Origin: Schistocerca nitens
Taxonomy: Eukaryota > Arthropoda > Insecta > Orthoptera > Acrididae
Length of the DNA stretch: 64,000 bases
NCBI RefSeq assembly: GCF_023898315.1
Contig: NC_064621.1
Coordinates: 534,895,383 to 534,959,382, forward strand
Direction: 5' to 3'
The position numbers and the translations under genes are program-made. This document shows, one piece after another, positions 53,561 through 64,000 of this stretch (within the stretch, counting starts at the first letter, position 1; every line of letters starts with the position of its first letter). The notes beneath the pieces are model-generated. The model made no database searches. It had not been told where the DNA came from and saw only the letters and a program-made list of their open reading frames with translations.

Positions 53561-53787
53561 GTAGCACTGAATATTCGACCAGCTTCGACATTTTAGAGAT
53601 ACTCATTCACAGCCTTTATGTAATAATAATCTGTTCTTTGACAAAGTCGTTTATCTCGGACGATCTCCCCACTTGCAGCCCAGATCTTCGATAGGGCGAT
53701 CCCCCGTCCGTGTATGCTCCGCATACATATTTCTCCAACTGTGTCACGTGCCGGCAACGCCACCAGGGGCATCCAACGTCGCGGTGG

Positions 53788-53956
53788 TGGTGGTGGTGGT
53801 GGTGGTGGTGGTGATGATGATGATGATGATGAGAGGACGAGGACAACACAAACATCCAGTCCCCGGGCAGGGAAAATCCCCAACCCGGCCGGGCATCGAA
53901 CCCGGGACCCCGTGATCCAGAGGCAGCAACGCTAGCCACTGGACCACGAGCTGCGA
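53788..53956 (-). mobile_element. tRNA-derived SINE (GATTTTCTCTGCC family)
   Basis: Flanked by a perfect 14-bp duplication 'caacgtcgcggtgg' (53774-53787, 53957-53970). Its 3' tail is a (GGT)n(GAT)n run on + (53788-53831). Confidence 0.96.
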
Positions 53957-54482
53957 CAACGTCGCGGTGGGGAGTAGTCATAATGTTTTGGCTCATCCTG
54001 TACTTTTTCGTCCTCTTCCGTCAGACCACGTAGTTCCTCTTATTTACTGACGTCATGACAAGGGGGAAGGTTTCTTATCTGTTTATTGCTTACAGTAGGA
54101 GTTCGATGTCTGCATTCACATTTCGAACATTTTTCTCGAATGGAACTGAGGCAGTAAATAAAAAAATCAGTGTCAAGGGTAAAATTCGTGTGAAATGTGC
54201 AAGCAGGCAGCAAATCCCTTCGTTTGCGACAAACAGAAAATAGAAGGCCTCAGCTGACACGTTTTAAGTGAATAAAATGCCGCATGTTCGGCGACAAACG
54301 CATTTCATTTGCTGTATAGACAGCTATTACTGTGAATAAAGCATTCATTGCAATAAGTCTGCATTATGCAATGCCATTTCCTGCATATACTGACTGAATG
54401 GCAACTACGAAACACGACATTTTATATACTGTATTATTGTCTTCTTTTGAAAATCAATTTATTCGCTAAGATCTCTAAGTAA

Positions 54483-54545
54483 GCGCAATTACGGGATTAC
54501 TAGTTTCGGCAATGTTTTTTTGTCATCCTCAGATCCATAAAGCCG
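54483..54545 (-). ncRNA. Hammerhead-ribozyme-like motif, core intact
   Basis: Read on minus: stem I strand TTATGGAT, CTGAGGA (54526-54532), one extra T, stem II partly paired (5' strand GACAAA has decayed; the sister arm has GGCAAT), ATTGCC, GAAA (54504-54507), stem III C-TA-G, TA, stem I strand ATCCCGTAA pairing GGAT/ATCC and TTA/TAA around an internal loop. Confidence 0.52.
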
Positions 54546-54861
54546 GGCAGTGATAGTTACATAATACTGCGCTTAAACCACTGTCTCATGAGGACGAGAC
54601 AATATACATAAAAAAGGCCAGGCATTACAATGATATGATGGAGTTGTATCATAAAATACGTACAACTTTCAACACGCTTGGCAAAGTTGTACATACTATA
54701 GTACAGAAAACCGGCAACTATGAATACGCCTGCCAAAGTTGTACATACTTTATGATAGAACGTCGGCATGTCACTGTAATGCCTCGACTGCTTTATGCAT
54801 ATTGTATAGTCCTCAGGAGACTGCTGTTTAAGCACTGCATGATGTGGCTACCATTGCCCGG

Positions 54862-54908
54862 TTTTATGGATCTGAGGATGGCAATACATATTGCCAACCC
54901 AGTAGATG
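54862..54908 (+). ncRNA. Hammerhead-like motif, GAAA lost
   Basis: CTGAGGA at 54872-54878, extra T, perfect stem II GGCAAT/ATTGCC, but AACC where GAAA is required. Mirror image of 54483-54545. Confidence 0.4.
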
Positions 54909-54939
54909 TGTTTACATCGCGATCTTTGCTAATAAGTTG

Positions 54940-56600
54940 GTTCTAATAAGAAGACTACAACACAAAATCACAGATAGTTTCTTGCACTGACTGATCATAC
55001 CCCGCTACCGTGACTTTACGCACTGGCCTATGGTCTACCCGAGTTCATGTGAAATCGCTCTTTCACGCTGCGATTTTGTTCGTTATGCTGCGAATATACC
55101 AACTGTCTGAATACCTCCATGTTTTTAACCATGTGTCCCGTTCAAGTGTGTCTTCTCGGCTATCTATTTCTCTCTGATAGCCAACCAATCATAAATTCAC
55201 TCACAAATATGTGTGTTTCATTCAGACCCATCTTGAATGTGTCATTCGTTCACTTACATCGCTTCCTTTGATCTTAAGTCAGTCTAGCTCGTAATAAGGT
55301 GCACATTCCAGAAATGTAGGACAAATACTTCGAAATTTATAACGTAACAACTCCGTGTGTGAAGCACAGCTGCTAATGACTGCGACCTTTTTATTTCTAT
55401 AACGCCTATGTACACAAAAACATTAAAAAATGTTACTGACGCTAGTGGTTCCGTAAAGAAATGGTTGTCAAAGAAGAGTTTGGTTCCGGTACCACAGTAT
55501 TTTTCAAAGCACAGTCCTATTCGGAAGCGCTATTCTCTTGTCTCCCTTCGAACTGACTTATCTAGTCACTGATAGAGCGAACTACAGTTTATCGTACGCT
55601 CCAAAAGGCATTATAACTTGCCAAGTTTCACATTATCAGATTACTGCCAGAGGCAACAGAATCGTCAAGTGACAGAACAACCCCTTGCCCTACCAAGGAT
55701 TGAACCCTGGACCTTTCGAGTTATAAGCACTAATGCCTTAGAGGGTAAGTGTCAAGCTGAAAGGCTGAAAACCCAAAATTATGACAGCTTACTGGGCAAA
55801 TTTTATAATGCAGGAGAACAGCGCGTGGTCTAAGACAGTCACTAACGTGAAAACCGTGAAATTCCGTAAGTGTTGGGAAATGTAAATACTTTAGCTAAGG
55901 TCTTGCAGATGGGGGACATAACGTGAGGAGAGAAAAGGATTACGGGATTAGTAGAAGCTTTAAAATTTCCGAGTTAAAAACACAGTAGAACCTCTCAGCG
56001 GACCTGGCTAAACTTAACACGAAGAGAATTAGCATAACGATATTTGCAGAATGCATAAGAAATGAGTTCGAGGGACTGTAATCCGATATAACCGCAAGAA
56101 ACGAAGCGGTGTTAGTCGCGCATTGATCAGAAGGCACGACAGCAAACGAGCCCCAACAGCCACCAAAAACTTCCTCCCTGTAATAATAATCTCATTTGTT
56201 TCTCACAGCTGGAGAAACCGTGTAAGCGGCCATCTACATTTCCTACCACATTGTTTTCAGAAAGATGATAACAGCTTCTTTCCTCCCTATCTTTCTTTCC
56301 CCGCAGTGCTATGAGGAATTCAATACCATTTCCATTGGATTTATATAAGCGAACAAAATACGAACTGAAGATGAGTAAAGTAGTAGTGTTTAACAATCCG
56401 TAGAAACCAACGTCATTTGAAGTAAAGCATTGGCTTATCTCAAAAGTGACACACTACGCTATTAAATCTATTAATGTGATGATTTTCCCATGCACAAGAC
56501 ACGTCGTACAGTGTACATACCATACAAAAATTACTGCAACACATCCAACCATTTGTACTGCCTACAATAAAGTGCTGACATACACCGACGAAAACTAACA
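54940..56600. other. Unannotated stretch
   Basis: No gene recognised. A tRNA-like T-arm ('gggttcaatcc' on minus) near 55700 may be the head of a very old SINE. Confidence 0.35.
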
Positions 56601-56619
56601 ACATTGTATTAACCTACCA

Positions 56620-57935
56620 TGAAATTCTCCCAGCATCCTACGCATCCTTCAGAATATGCCACGACATTCGTATTATCAGGAAATTATCGCCTAATATCCT
56701 TACCCTCGATTTTATGTAGAATATATAAAAATTTTCTGGGCTCAGGAATAATAAGGTATCTCCTCCATGTCAACGAACATGGATACTGGAAACATCGGTC
56801 ATGCGAAACCCAATTCACCTTTTTCAAATGACATACTGAAAGCTTTAGATCAGGCCAGTCACGTAGATGCAGTATTTCTTGATTTACGAAAAGCATTTGA
56901 CTCGGTATCACATCTAAGTTATTGTCAAAAGTACGATCATATGGCGGAATAAAGCAAAATATGTGGCTGGATTGATGATTTTTTCGTAGAGTGTACTAAG
57001 CATGTTACTTTGGATGGAGAGTTATCGTCAGATGTAGAAGTAACTTCAGGTGTGGCCGAGGAGAGTGTGTTGGGATCCTTGCTGTTCATGGCGTATATTA
57101 GTGACTGTGCGGACAGAAGCAACAGTAACCTCAGATTTTTTCGCAGGTGGCGCAGTTATCTATAATGAAGTACTGTCTGAAAGAAGCTGCATAAATATTC
57201 AGTCAAATCTTTCACAGTGGTGCAAAGATTGGCAACTTGCTTTAAATGTTCGGGAGTGTAAAATTGTGCACTTCACAAAATGAAGAAAAAGTTAGTATCC
57301 TATGACTATAATATCAATGAGTCGCAGCTGAGACCAACCAAATCATACAGATACCTGGGTGAAACACTTTGTAAGTGTAAGAAATGGAATGATCACATTG
57401 CCTCAGTTTTGGTTAAAGCAGATGTTCGGCTTCGGTTTACTGATAGAACACTGCGGAAATGCAATCGGTCCACTATAGAGATTTATTATCACTCGTGCGA
57501 CCCATTCTAGAATGCAGCTCATTTGTGTGGACCCCATAGCAGATAGGACTAACAGGGGGAACTGAACGCATACAGAGCAGGGCAGCGCGGTTTGTTTGAC
57601 CCGTTGGAGTGTGTGACACAGACGCTGAAGAACCTGAACTGGCAGACTTTTGAAAATAGACGTAAGCTATCACGAGAAAACCTGTTTACAAAGTTTCAAA
57701 ACTCGGCTTTAAATAATGCCTGTAGGAATATACTACAACCCCCTACATGCGGCTCACATAGGGATCTTTAGGAGAACATTAAATTAATTACAGCAATCAC
57801 GGAGGCATTTAAACAATCACTCTTTCCGCGCTCCGTATGTGAGTGGAACGGGAGAGGACCCTAATAACTGGTAGAATGGGACGTACCCCCTGCCATGTAA
57901 TTCACAGTGGTTTGCAGAGTGCAGATGTAGACGTA
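56620..57935 (+). pseudogene. Jockey-like LINE reverse transcriptase pseudogene
   Basis: In order across at least three frames: N-Y-R-L-I-S-L-P-S-I-L-C-R-I (56680), H-R-S-C-E-T-Q-F-T-F-F (56795), A-V-F-L-D-L-R-K-A-F-D-S-V (block A, 56870), L-G-S-L-L-F-M-A-Y-I (block B, 57070), F-A-G-G-A-V-I-Y (57142; both catalytic Asp of F-A-D-D are Gly), then S-Y-R-Y-L-G-E-T-L (block E) and a C-terminal tail to about 57540. The 3' UTR continues to about 57935 ('gcagagtgcagatgtagacg'). Dead both by frameshift and in the active site. Confidence 0.87.
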
Positions 57936-58119
57936 AATATAAAATTGAACATTATTGTTGTCAACACCGAGAGTGGAACATCCAGAATGTACCGTCGACA
58001 TTTGCAATGTTGTGCACTATTTTCAGAGCAAAGCAATTGGGAAAAGAAACCAGTAACTCTGCAACGACGTGTCGGAGGCCGTGGGTCCTTTATACCAGAG
58101 TACTCAAAAGGTTTCTGTA

Positions 58120-58580
58120 CCTCCATGTACATATATATTCCGCAAGGGACCGTATGGTGCAAGGTGGTGGGTACCCTGTACCACTACCAGTCATTTTCTT
58201 TTTCGTTCCATTCGCCAACAGATCGATGGAAAAACGACAGTCTATATGCCACCGTACGAGACCTAATCTCTCTAATCTTATATTCGCTGTCTTCACGTGA
58301 AGTGCAGGCTGGCGGCGGCAGCAGAATCGTTGAACAACCTCTGACAGTCTGTCGGTGGAGCTCTAGTCGACCCTGTGTTCTCCGCAACTCATTGTACTGT
58401 GCTCAGAGTTGGAGACTTCGTACCAATGTTTCTATTTTCTGTATTTTTCTATTCCTGCTTTAGTGTTCTATTCATACTAACGGGTTTGGACGGAAATTGC
58501 GTGGTTTTTCTTCCAAGAATTCCCATTTAAGTTTCCAGAGCATATGTTCTGTTGCACTTCCGCATGCACTATATCCACCT
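58120..58580 (-). repeat. LINE 3' UTR fragment
   Basis: Contains 'ggtaccctgtaccactacca', 'aaaaacgac(a/t)gtctatatgcc' and 'ggcggcagcagaatcgtt', matching 48750-49130 in the same minus orientation. A separate copy placed tail-to-tail with the plus-oriented LINE ending at 57935. Confidence 0.75.
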
Positions 58581-58599
58581 GTTACAACCCTAGCAGGGC

Positions 58600-59163
58600 A
58601 TTTCTGAATTTTTTCATGTCTGTTCTGATGCATATTTGATCATGATTCCACACTCTGAAACAAACTACTTGTACATTACTAAAAAGGGAAGTCTGTCGAC
58701 TCGAACAAGAATTGCGTGTTCCAGTTGGTTTTAGAACCTTTAGACACCACTGTGATGGTGAAAGCATTCGATCGTGTTACTCTCAGTTTGTCCACTATCG
58801 GACTTTTAGTGAACCAAATTCTCGGATTCTTCAAAATATGCGGGAGTATGTACCCTGCTGCTTGAAAAGAATATTGAGACACAGGATAATAAACTAGAGT
58901 AGGCAGCTGGTTATGAACAACAGAATGCATTTTCATTATGAAAATTCTGTTTCCTAACTTAGCGTCGAAATCACTGCAAGAGGATCCTTATGAAGTCTGT
59001 TAATCTTCTTGCATGTATTTAATATTGCTGAAAGAAATATACGTCCACAGTCTGTATGTGTTCTGTTGTTTTAGGTCGAATGATCATGCTCTCCTTATCT
59101 TTATCCGCAACTGAATCATTTACTTTTGTTCTGTCCTTTTGACCACTCCAACGATCACAAAGT
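58600..59163. other. Unannotated stretch
   Basis: No feature recognised. Confidence 0.4.
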
Positions 59164-59322
59164 AGTTTGCAAAATGTTCGATTGTGTTTGAAATCTTATG
59201 GGACGTAACTGCTAAGGTCATCAGTCCCTAAGCTTACACACTACTTAACCTAAATTATCATAAGGACAACCACACACCCCCATGCCCGAGGGAGGACTCT
59301 AACCTCCGCCGGGACGAGCCGA
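59164..59322 (-). mobile_element. tRNA-derived SINE (GGAGGTTCGAGTCCTCC family)
   Basis: Minus copy: tail 'aaatgttcgattgtgtttga', body 'tcatcagtccctaagcttac' and part of the head to 'cctccgccgggac'. The 5' part of the head is missing. Confidence 0.82.
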
Positions 59323-61309
59323 AGTAGTTTGCACTTCTGGCCATTTGTGACATTGTTATTAACAACCTTCACAAAAAAGAGGATTTTAAATGGTCTTTTG
59401 AAAGCTTCACACTTGGGCTAGCCTCGAAATGTATGTCTGGTGAAAAACTGTCTTCAATAGCCTTTTTAACTTTCGGGCTGAAAGTTATTTCCTGAAGACA
59501 AATATACAGTTGTTTTGTTAGGTGCCCACACAATGGAAATCCGATGTCTATTGCATAACTATGAATTTTATTGTGTGCAGACTGGATCAAGGCAACTCTT
59601 GATTCATTTTTTCGACAGTGTAGCATAAAAAGTTAGTTAACAATTAAATTCACTTTAAATCAGTGTTCCAAATACAGTGTGGCTGCATCTCAAAACCTGC
59701 AGTTTTCTGGTTTATTTCTTCGACAGAACGGACCCCTGTCCTGCGAATATCTTTGTCTTCCTGCACATCTATGGTTGTAATGAAAGCAGTGATGTGTCTA
59801 CGGCACATTCTGTATTGTTTCATGAGACGTGCTATGAAAGTCGCAGATCGTTTAAGCTCTGTGTGCCAATTTCTCTTGCTTTTTGCACTGCCCAAAATTT
59901 CACGTTGAGTAATGGACACACTGTCTTTCATTCCTTGCTATGTCAAATTGGGATAGAATGTGTCATTTTATCTCCAATTCTCCTTGTGGCCTCGAAATGG
60001 ATGTTCACGACATCTTTTTTCTCCACATAACGAAATATTACTTTGACGTTCGATGCGCTTTTTATACATGGCTGTTTGTTCAACAACGAGCTGTAGGTCG
60101 CAACTTCACACGGAGATGTATGATAATGATCATAAATACAATCAAGACATTCTTCCGAAAATATTGTTATATACTAACAGTACTGGATTTCTTTCCTGGT
60201 GAAGGTTCATGGTCACCAGAACTGTTAGTTTATGGTTGAGTAGTACTGTTTCCGCCACTGCCACTAGCACTAAATTCGTGAACACTATCAATAGCTGCTT
60301 ATCGTCTATAAAGTCGTTTTCATCATCCACTATCCTATGTAACTTCAGCGGAGGAATCAAATGAATGTTCATGGTTCTGATTAATCAGATCCACCAAAAA
60401 CATTGCGAAAGTGTCACCATCCTGTCCTACACCGTCTTCCGTTGGACACCGCCTTAACTTGACAATGCTTAAAACTTTCCAAACATTAATGGTTTCAGAA
60501 TGTCAAGCACCTTTCAGCCCTCTAGAAGGCTGATACGTTAACCTCCCCCATCCCTCAAAACCAAGACTGAAGCGTTATTGCGTACAAACTAAGAGCAAAA
60601 CAACCACACGCTGTCGCAGGCTTCGTTAGGAATGCCAGATGGGTCTGTACAGAAAAGTGTGAATGAAATCTGTTGTTTCGAGCCGAGAGACGTCTCTTAA
60701 GTGACTTTTGCGGTATCTGCTATTAGTTGAAGGCTGCCTACCTAACTACTTACAGGGGCAACAAAAATTAGATCTGTAATGTTTTACGTAATTATTGACC
60801 GAATTTAAAAAGGTGTCATAATTTACTCTTTGAGAGGTATAACCTTATGTTAAAAGTTTAACAAAATAAGGCACGTACTATAATTAGAAGCTGTGTGGTT
60901 GTCTTGACATAGCATAACTGACGACTCTCAAGTACCCGGACTATTTTCGTCCAGTATCTGAGAAAGAGCACTTGGCGACTTTCAACAAATTAAACATATA
61001 ATTTTATATCTTTATGAAACTTTTTCCTCCTGACTACCCGAAAGAATGATGAAAGGAAAGAAGTTCATGCTCACCACATGTTTGCTGTTCAAGCCGTAAA
61101 AACTTCAGCATGAATCATTATGTTTCAATTTATAACTTCTATACTACCGACTCTATTCGCAACACACCTTGCAAACAGTATTTAGATATATTACTGAACA
61201 CACCTGGTAAATTGTAGCATTGTGCAACACATAGTTCTTGAGATATGACGTCACAAATATAGGCACTCGCCGAAAACCTTCTTTTCGCTTAAAATAGAGT
61301 GCAAATTAC
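59323..61309. other. AT-rich stretch, nothing firmly recognised
   Basis: About 2 kb, AT-rich. Minus-strand ORFs at 59369-59626, 59650-59931 and 60142-60372 lie in series and could be remnants of one coding region, but I recognise no domain and all frames are broken between them. Confidence 0.35.
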
Positions 61310-61354
61310 CCAGACTATACTTTTTTTTTAAATAAAACTGCCTTTTCCTGCTGC

Positions 61355-61427
61355 TAGTTACTTTATTTATCCCATACGCGTTTCGCCTTCTCCTGTTCCA
61401 AGGCACCATCAGTGAGATCTCTAACTA
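61355..61427 (-). ncRNA. Hammerhead-ribozyme-like motif, core A9 changed
   Basis: Minus-strand copy of the 62213-62285 motif. The core is CTGATGG (61406-61412) instead of CTGATGA. Stem I (TAGTTA/TAACTA and ATCTCA/TGGGAT), stem II (GCCTT/AAGGC), GAAA and C-GC-G are conserved. The core change is expected to inactivate it. Confidence 0.55.
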
Positions 61428-62212
61428 TACAGCTTTGTTATTTTTAGATTATTAAACTGTTCACTTCGCGATTTTTTGTAAAAAAAAAGTAATAACTTAC
61501 GATTTGTTGATCTGCGTTTCCTCACATCTGGTCTGGAGGTCGCACTACCACTTTTATCACAGCCATATAGTCACATCTTTGTGTTTTCGCCTTCCACACA
61601 CTGTTCATCATGTTTCTCACTTTTTTTGTGGTGGACTATTGTTCTTTTGTCACTTGATGCAACTATTTCGTAGTACACTGTTTTTCACAGCGTAAATATT
61701 GCGACTCCATTACGTGTTTCATCTTCTTTGGTATGTTACCTATTTGTTGCCAACCTAACGAAGTATATGTTCGACACTACCTTCTATTTATGATGTTTAT
61801 ACCGTGTGTGTATGAATAAGAGAGAGGGGGGGCGGGGGGGGGGGGATCGAGCCGACTCATACACAGTGTCGAACATATACTTCGTTAGGTTGGCAACAAA
61901 TAGGTAACATACCAAAGAAGATGAAACACGTAATGGAGTCGCAATATTTACGCTGTGAAAAACAGTGTACTACGAAATAGTTGTATAAAGTGACGAAAGA
62001 ACAATAGTCCACCACAACAAAGTGAGAAACATGATGAACAGTGTGTGGAAGGCGAAAACACAAAGATGTGACTATATGGCTGTGATAAAAGTGGTAGTGC
62101 GACCCCCAGACCAGATGTGAGGAAACGCAGATCAACAAATCGTAAGTAATTACTTTTTTTACAAAAAATCGCGAAGTGAACAGTTTAATAATCTAAAAAT
62201 AACAAAGCTGTA

Positions 62213-62285
62213 TAGTTATAGATCTCACTGATGATGCCTTAGAACAGGAGAAGGCGAAACGCGTATGGGATAAATAAAGTAACTA
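62213..62285 (+). ncRNA. Hammerhead-ribozyme-like motif, best copy
   Basis: TAGTTA (62213-62218), ATCTCA (62222-62227), CTGATGA (62228-62234), one extra T, stem II GCCTT (62236-62240), loop of 10, AAGGC (62251-62255), GAAA (62256-62259), stem III C-GC-G (62260-62263), TA with predicted cleavage after A62265, TGGGAT pairing with ATCTCA (one G-U), then TAACTA (62280-62285) pairing with TAGTTA. This is the type I hammerhead layout with the minimal stem III known from Penelope-like elements. The extra T between core and stem II is non-canonical but also appears in the unrelated motifs at 54526 and 1738. Confidence 0.62.
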
Positions 62286-62604
62286 GCAGCAGGAAAAGGC
62301 AGTTTTATTTACAAAACAAGTATTTACATGCTTGCTGCGGAGGATGGCCACATAAACAAACTTATTAGCCAGACTATATTCGTGCCGTAGGTGCAACCAC
62401 AACGGAGGGGTATCTGTTGAGAGGCCAGACAAACGTGTGGTTCCTGAAGAGGGGCAGCAGCCTTTTCAGTAGTTGCAAGGGCAACTGTCTGGATGATTGA
62501 CTGATCTGACCTTGCAACACTAACCGAAACAGCCTTGCTGTTCTGGTACTGCGAACGGCTGAAAGCAAGGGGAAACTACAGCCGTAATTTTTCCCGAGGG
62601 CATG

Positions 62605-62675
62605 CAGCTTTACTGTAGCATGGAGAGCTGTATGAAACCAGTCTCTGGACTGAAGACTACAACAACAACAACATC
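62605..62675 (+). mobile_element. RTE-like LINE 3' end, about 70 bp
   Basis: 'gtagcatggagagctgtatg...ggactgaagactacaacaac' matches the reverse complement of 4619-4690, including the (CAA)n tail. Extreme 5' truncation. Confidence 0.85.
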
Positions 62676-63329
62676 ATATTCATCCAATATTTCCTACTAA
62701 GAGCACTTCGCGACTTCCAACAACTATTAAGCATAATTTCAAACATTTTCTAAACTACATCTCGTTTGCACACTTAACATCAAATATGTGAAGTTTTTTT
62801 TGTTACGGCGGAAAGTCAGCGGCGGCTGTGAGAAGAGGTTAGCCAATCGCAGGCTGACCGATCTCTTTCCAAGACGACAACGCGACATCAGCGACCACTA
62901 GGTGAAGAGGACATAGCGCTTCGCCCGACTGGCGGCAGCCCACTTCGATGGCAGCTTCAGCGTTAGCCATTTCGTTAGCACTCTGTATGTAGGACAGACT
63001 TGTGTTGTCTATTCTGAAGAAGACTATTTTGTATGTCGCCCTTTCCTTGCGACACATATCAAAGTTAAATAATTGCAATTGTCTTTTGTAATAAAGCTCA
63101 TAGATACGAGACGTTTGATTGTCTAGCGAACGAGTATGCAGGATTCCTAGACACAACAACTTTATACATGGGTGTTGTTCTTTAAAGAATGGGGGCTACT
63201 GGTACTCCGTAACTGGTCGTAGTAGCATCTTGCACGAAGTTTCCATTAAATATGCACCACACTTTCTCAGAAAGTTTTCCAATAGCCTTCCCTGAAGCTG
63301 TTTTTACGTGATCGTACCTCCACACTTAT
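62676..63329. other. Unannotated stretch
   Basis: No feature recognised. Confidence 0.4.
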
Positions 63330-63330
63330 A

Positions 63331-64000
63331 CACTACTGGCCATTAAAATTGCTACACCAAGAAGAAATGCAGATGATAAACGGGTATTCATTGGCCAAAT
63401 ATATTATACTAGAAGTGACATGTGATTACATTTTCACGCAATTTGGGTGCATATATCCTGAGAAATCAGTACTCAGAACAACCATCTCTGGCCATAATGA
63501 CGGCCTTGATACGCCTGGACATTGAGTCAAACAGAGCTTGGATGGCGTGTACAGGTACAGCTGCCCATGCAGTTAATCAATAGTAGTGACTGGCGTATTG
63601 TGACGAGCCAGTTGCTCGCCCACCATTGAACAGACGTTTTCAATTGGTGACAGATCTAGAGACTGTGCTGGCCAGGGCAGCAGTCGTTCTGTATTCAGAA
63701 AGGCCCGTACAGGACCTGCAACATGCGGTCGTGCGTTATCCTGCTGAAATGTAGGGTTTCGCAGGGATCGAATGAAGGGTAGAGAGACGGGTCGTAACAA
63801 ATCTGAAATGTACGTCCACTGTTCAAAGTGCCGTCAATACGAACAAGAGGTTACGGAGACGTGTAACCAATGGCACTCCATACCATCACGCCGGATGATA
63901 CGCCAGTATGGCGATGATGAATACACGCTTCCAATGTGCGTTCACCGCGATGTCGCCAAACACGGATGCGACCATCATGATGCTGTAAATAGAACCTGGA
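63331..64000 (-). mobile_element. Tc1-like element, runs off the right edge
   Basis: Left end 'cactactggccattaaaattgc' after TA (63329-63330). The rest of the element continues beyond the window. Confidence 0.9.
63573..64000 (-). pseudogene. Tc1-like transposase, C-terminal part, partial
   Basis: Minus reading: L-R-P-V-S-L-P-F-I-R, then F-Q-Q-D-N-A-R-P-H-V (Asp 2), L-P-W-P-A-Q-S-L-D-L-S-P-I-E-N-V-C (Glu block, with Trp of V-W replaced by Cys) and a premature stop at 63573 about 40 residues before the expected end. Further pieces toward 64000 hold W-R-H-R-G-E-R and G-V-M-V-W-S-A-I-G-Y in another frame. Probably inactive. Confidence 0.83.

Larger units (their letters stand above)
52703..54000 (-). 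mobile_element. Decayed Tc1-like element with SINE
   Basis: TA at 52701-52702 and 54001-54002. Ends 'cactgaccagccacaacattatgacc' versus 'caggatgagccaaaacattatgact' form about 25 bp of imperfect TIR. Transposase debris on minus between about 52800 and 53700. A SINE at 53788-53956 lies near the right end. Confidence 0.85.
54483..54908. mobile_element. Inverted-repeat element with hammerhead-like motifs
   Basis: Arms of about 170 bp (54498-54670 and 54735-54905), about 75-80% identical when inverted, separated by 64 bp. Each arm has a hammerhead-like motif near its outer end. Both halves share the 'ccataaa(g/a)ccgggca' block. Also note the direct repeat 'caaagttgtacatact' at 54682 and 54735. 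No coding. Confidence 0.65.
61320..62368 (-). mobile_element. Retroposed inverted-repeat element, 449-bp arms, hammerheads
   Basis: Arms 61329-61777 and 61866-62311 are inverted copies, roughly 97% identical, around an 88-bp G-rich spacer. The block is flanked by 'ccagactata' (61310-61319, 62369-62378; 14 of 15 bases match if extended outward). An 11-base T run at about 61321 fits a poly-A tail for an insert in minus orientation. Each arm has a hammerhead-like motif. Mirror-image 63-codon and 93-codon ORFs in the arms have no recognisable product. Likely a non-autonomous Penelope-like element with inverted pseudo-LTRs. Confidence 0.72.

Noticed and set aside
59369..60372. Series of minus-strand ORFs as a multi-exon host gene
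   Set aside because: No recognisable domain, no clear splice sites between them, and AT-rich stops between all pieces.

Overview
This window looks like repeat-dominated intergenic or intronic DNA from an orthopteran insect, most likely an acridid grasshopper or locust of the Schistocerca type. The basis is that many inserts have the form I recognise (from memory, no search run) as the abundant tRNA-derived SINE of that group: a tRNA-like head with A and B boxes plus a tail ending near 'GCTCAGAGCCATTTGAACC'. I found no host gene that I would defend. Nearly every coding signal belongs to a transposable element, and most are broken.

Layout. 1-744: a 24-bp minisatellite arranged as 9-unit (216-bp) higher-order repeats, with one frame open through it. 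1136-1833: inverted-repeat element with hammerhead-like motifs. 3.9-5.35 kb: hAT-like and Tc1/mariner-like scraps, and a SINE split by an RTE-like LINE end. 6.57-9.32 kb: a decayed mariner carrying a complete 1.55-kb Tc1/mariner-superfamily element. 10.2-10.4 kb: CpG-rich stretch with two CRE octamers. 11.65-13.16 kb: CR1/Jockey-like LINE. 13.33-15.91 kb: an old Tc1-like element carrying a Tc1-like element with an intact transposase. 16.9-18.4 kb: LINE fragment and three SINEs, one 5S-rRNA-derived. 19.0-21.1 kb: a broken Tc1-like element carrying an apparently intact mariner (perfect 40-bp ends, 356-aa transposase). 21.1-28 kb: element fragments and microsatellites. 27.9-30 kb: broken transposases with a 135-bp hairpin insertion and a small inversion that can be reconstructed base by base. 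35.27-38.77 kb: two mariners, one with a single stop, one dead. 39.65-41.92 kb: a long-TIR DD41D-type element hit by two SINEs. 42.2-42.7 kb: solo LTR. 45.7-47.7 and 52.7-54.0 kb: decayed Tc1-like elements with SINEs. 48.7-49.83 and 56.6-58.6 kb: LINE remnants. 54.48-54.91 and 61.33-62.31 kb: two more inverted-repeat elements with hammerhead-like motifs. 63.33 kb to the end: a Tc1-like element leaving the window.

How the parts relate. The sequence is a nested record of insertions: SINEs inside DNA transposons, DNA transposons inside each other, a LINE inside a SINE. Many insertions still show target-site duplications (TA for Tc1/mariner, 7-18 bp for SINEs, 5 bp for the LTR), which lets the order of events be read. 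The two most interesting themes are (1) three unrelated inverted-repeat loci whose arms each carry a hammerhead-ribozyme-like motif of the kind known from Penelope-like elements, and (2) a micro-inversion at 29.5-30.0 kb that split both a SINE and a transposase, and that restores both when undone on paper. All counts and alignments were done by eye.
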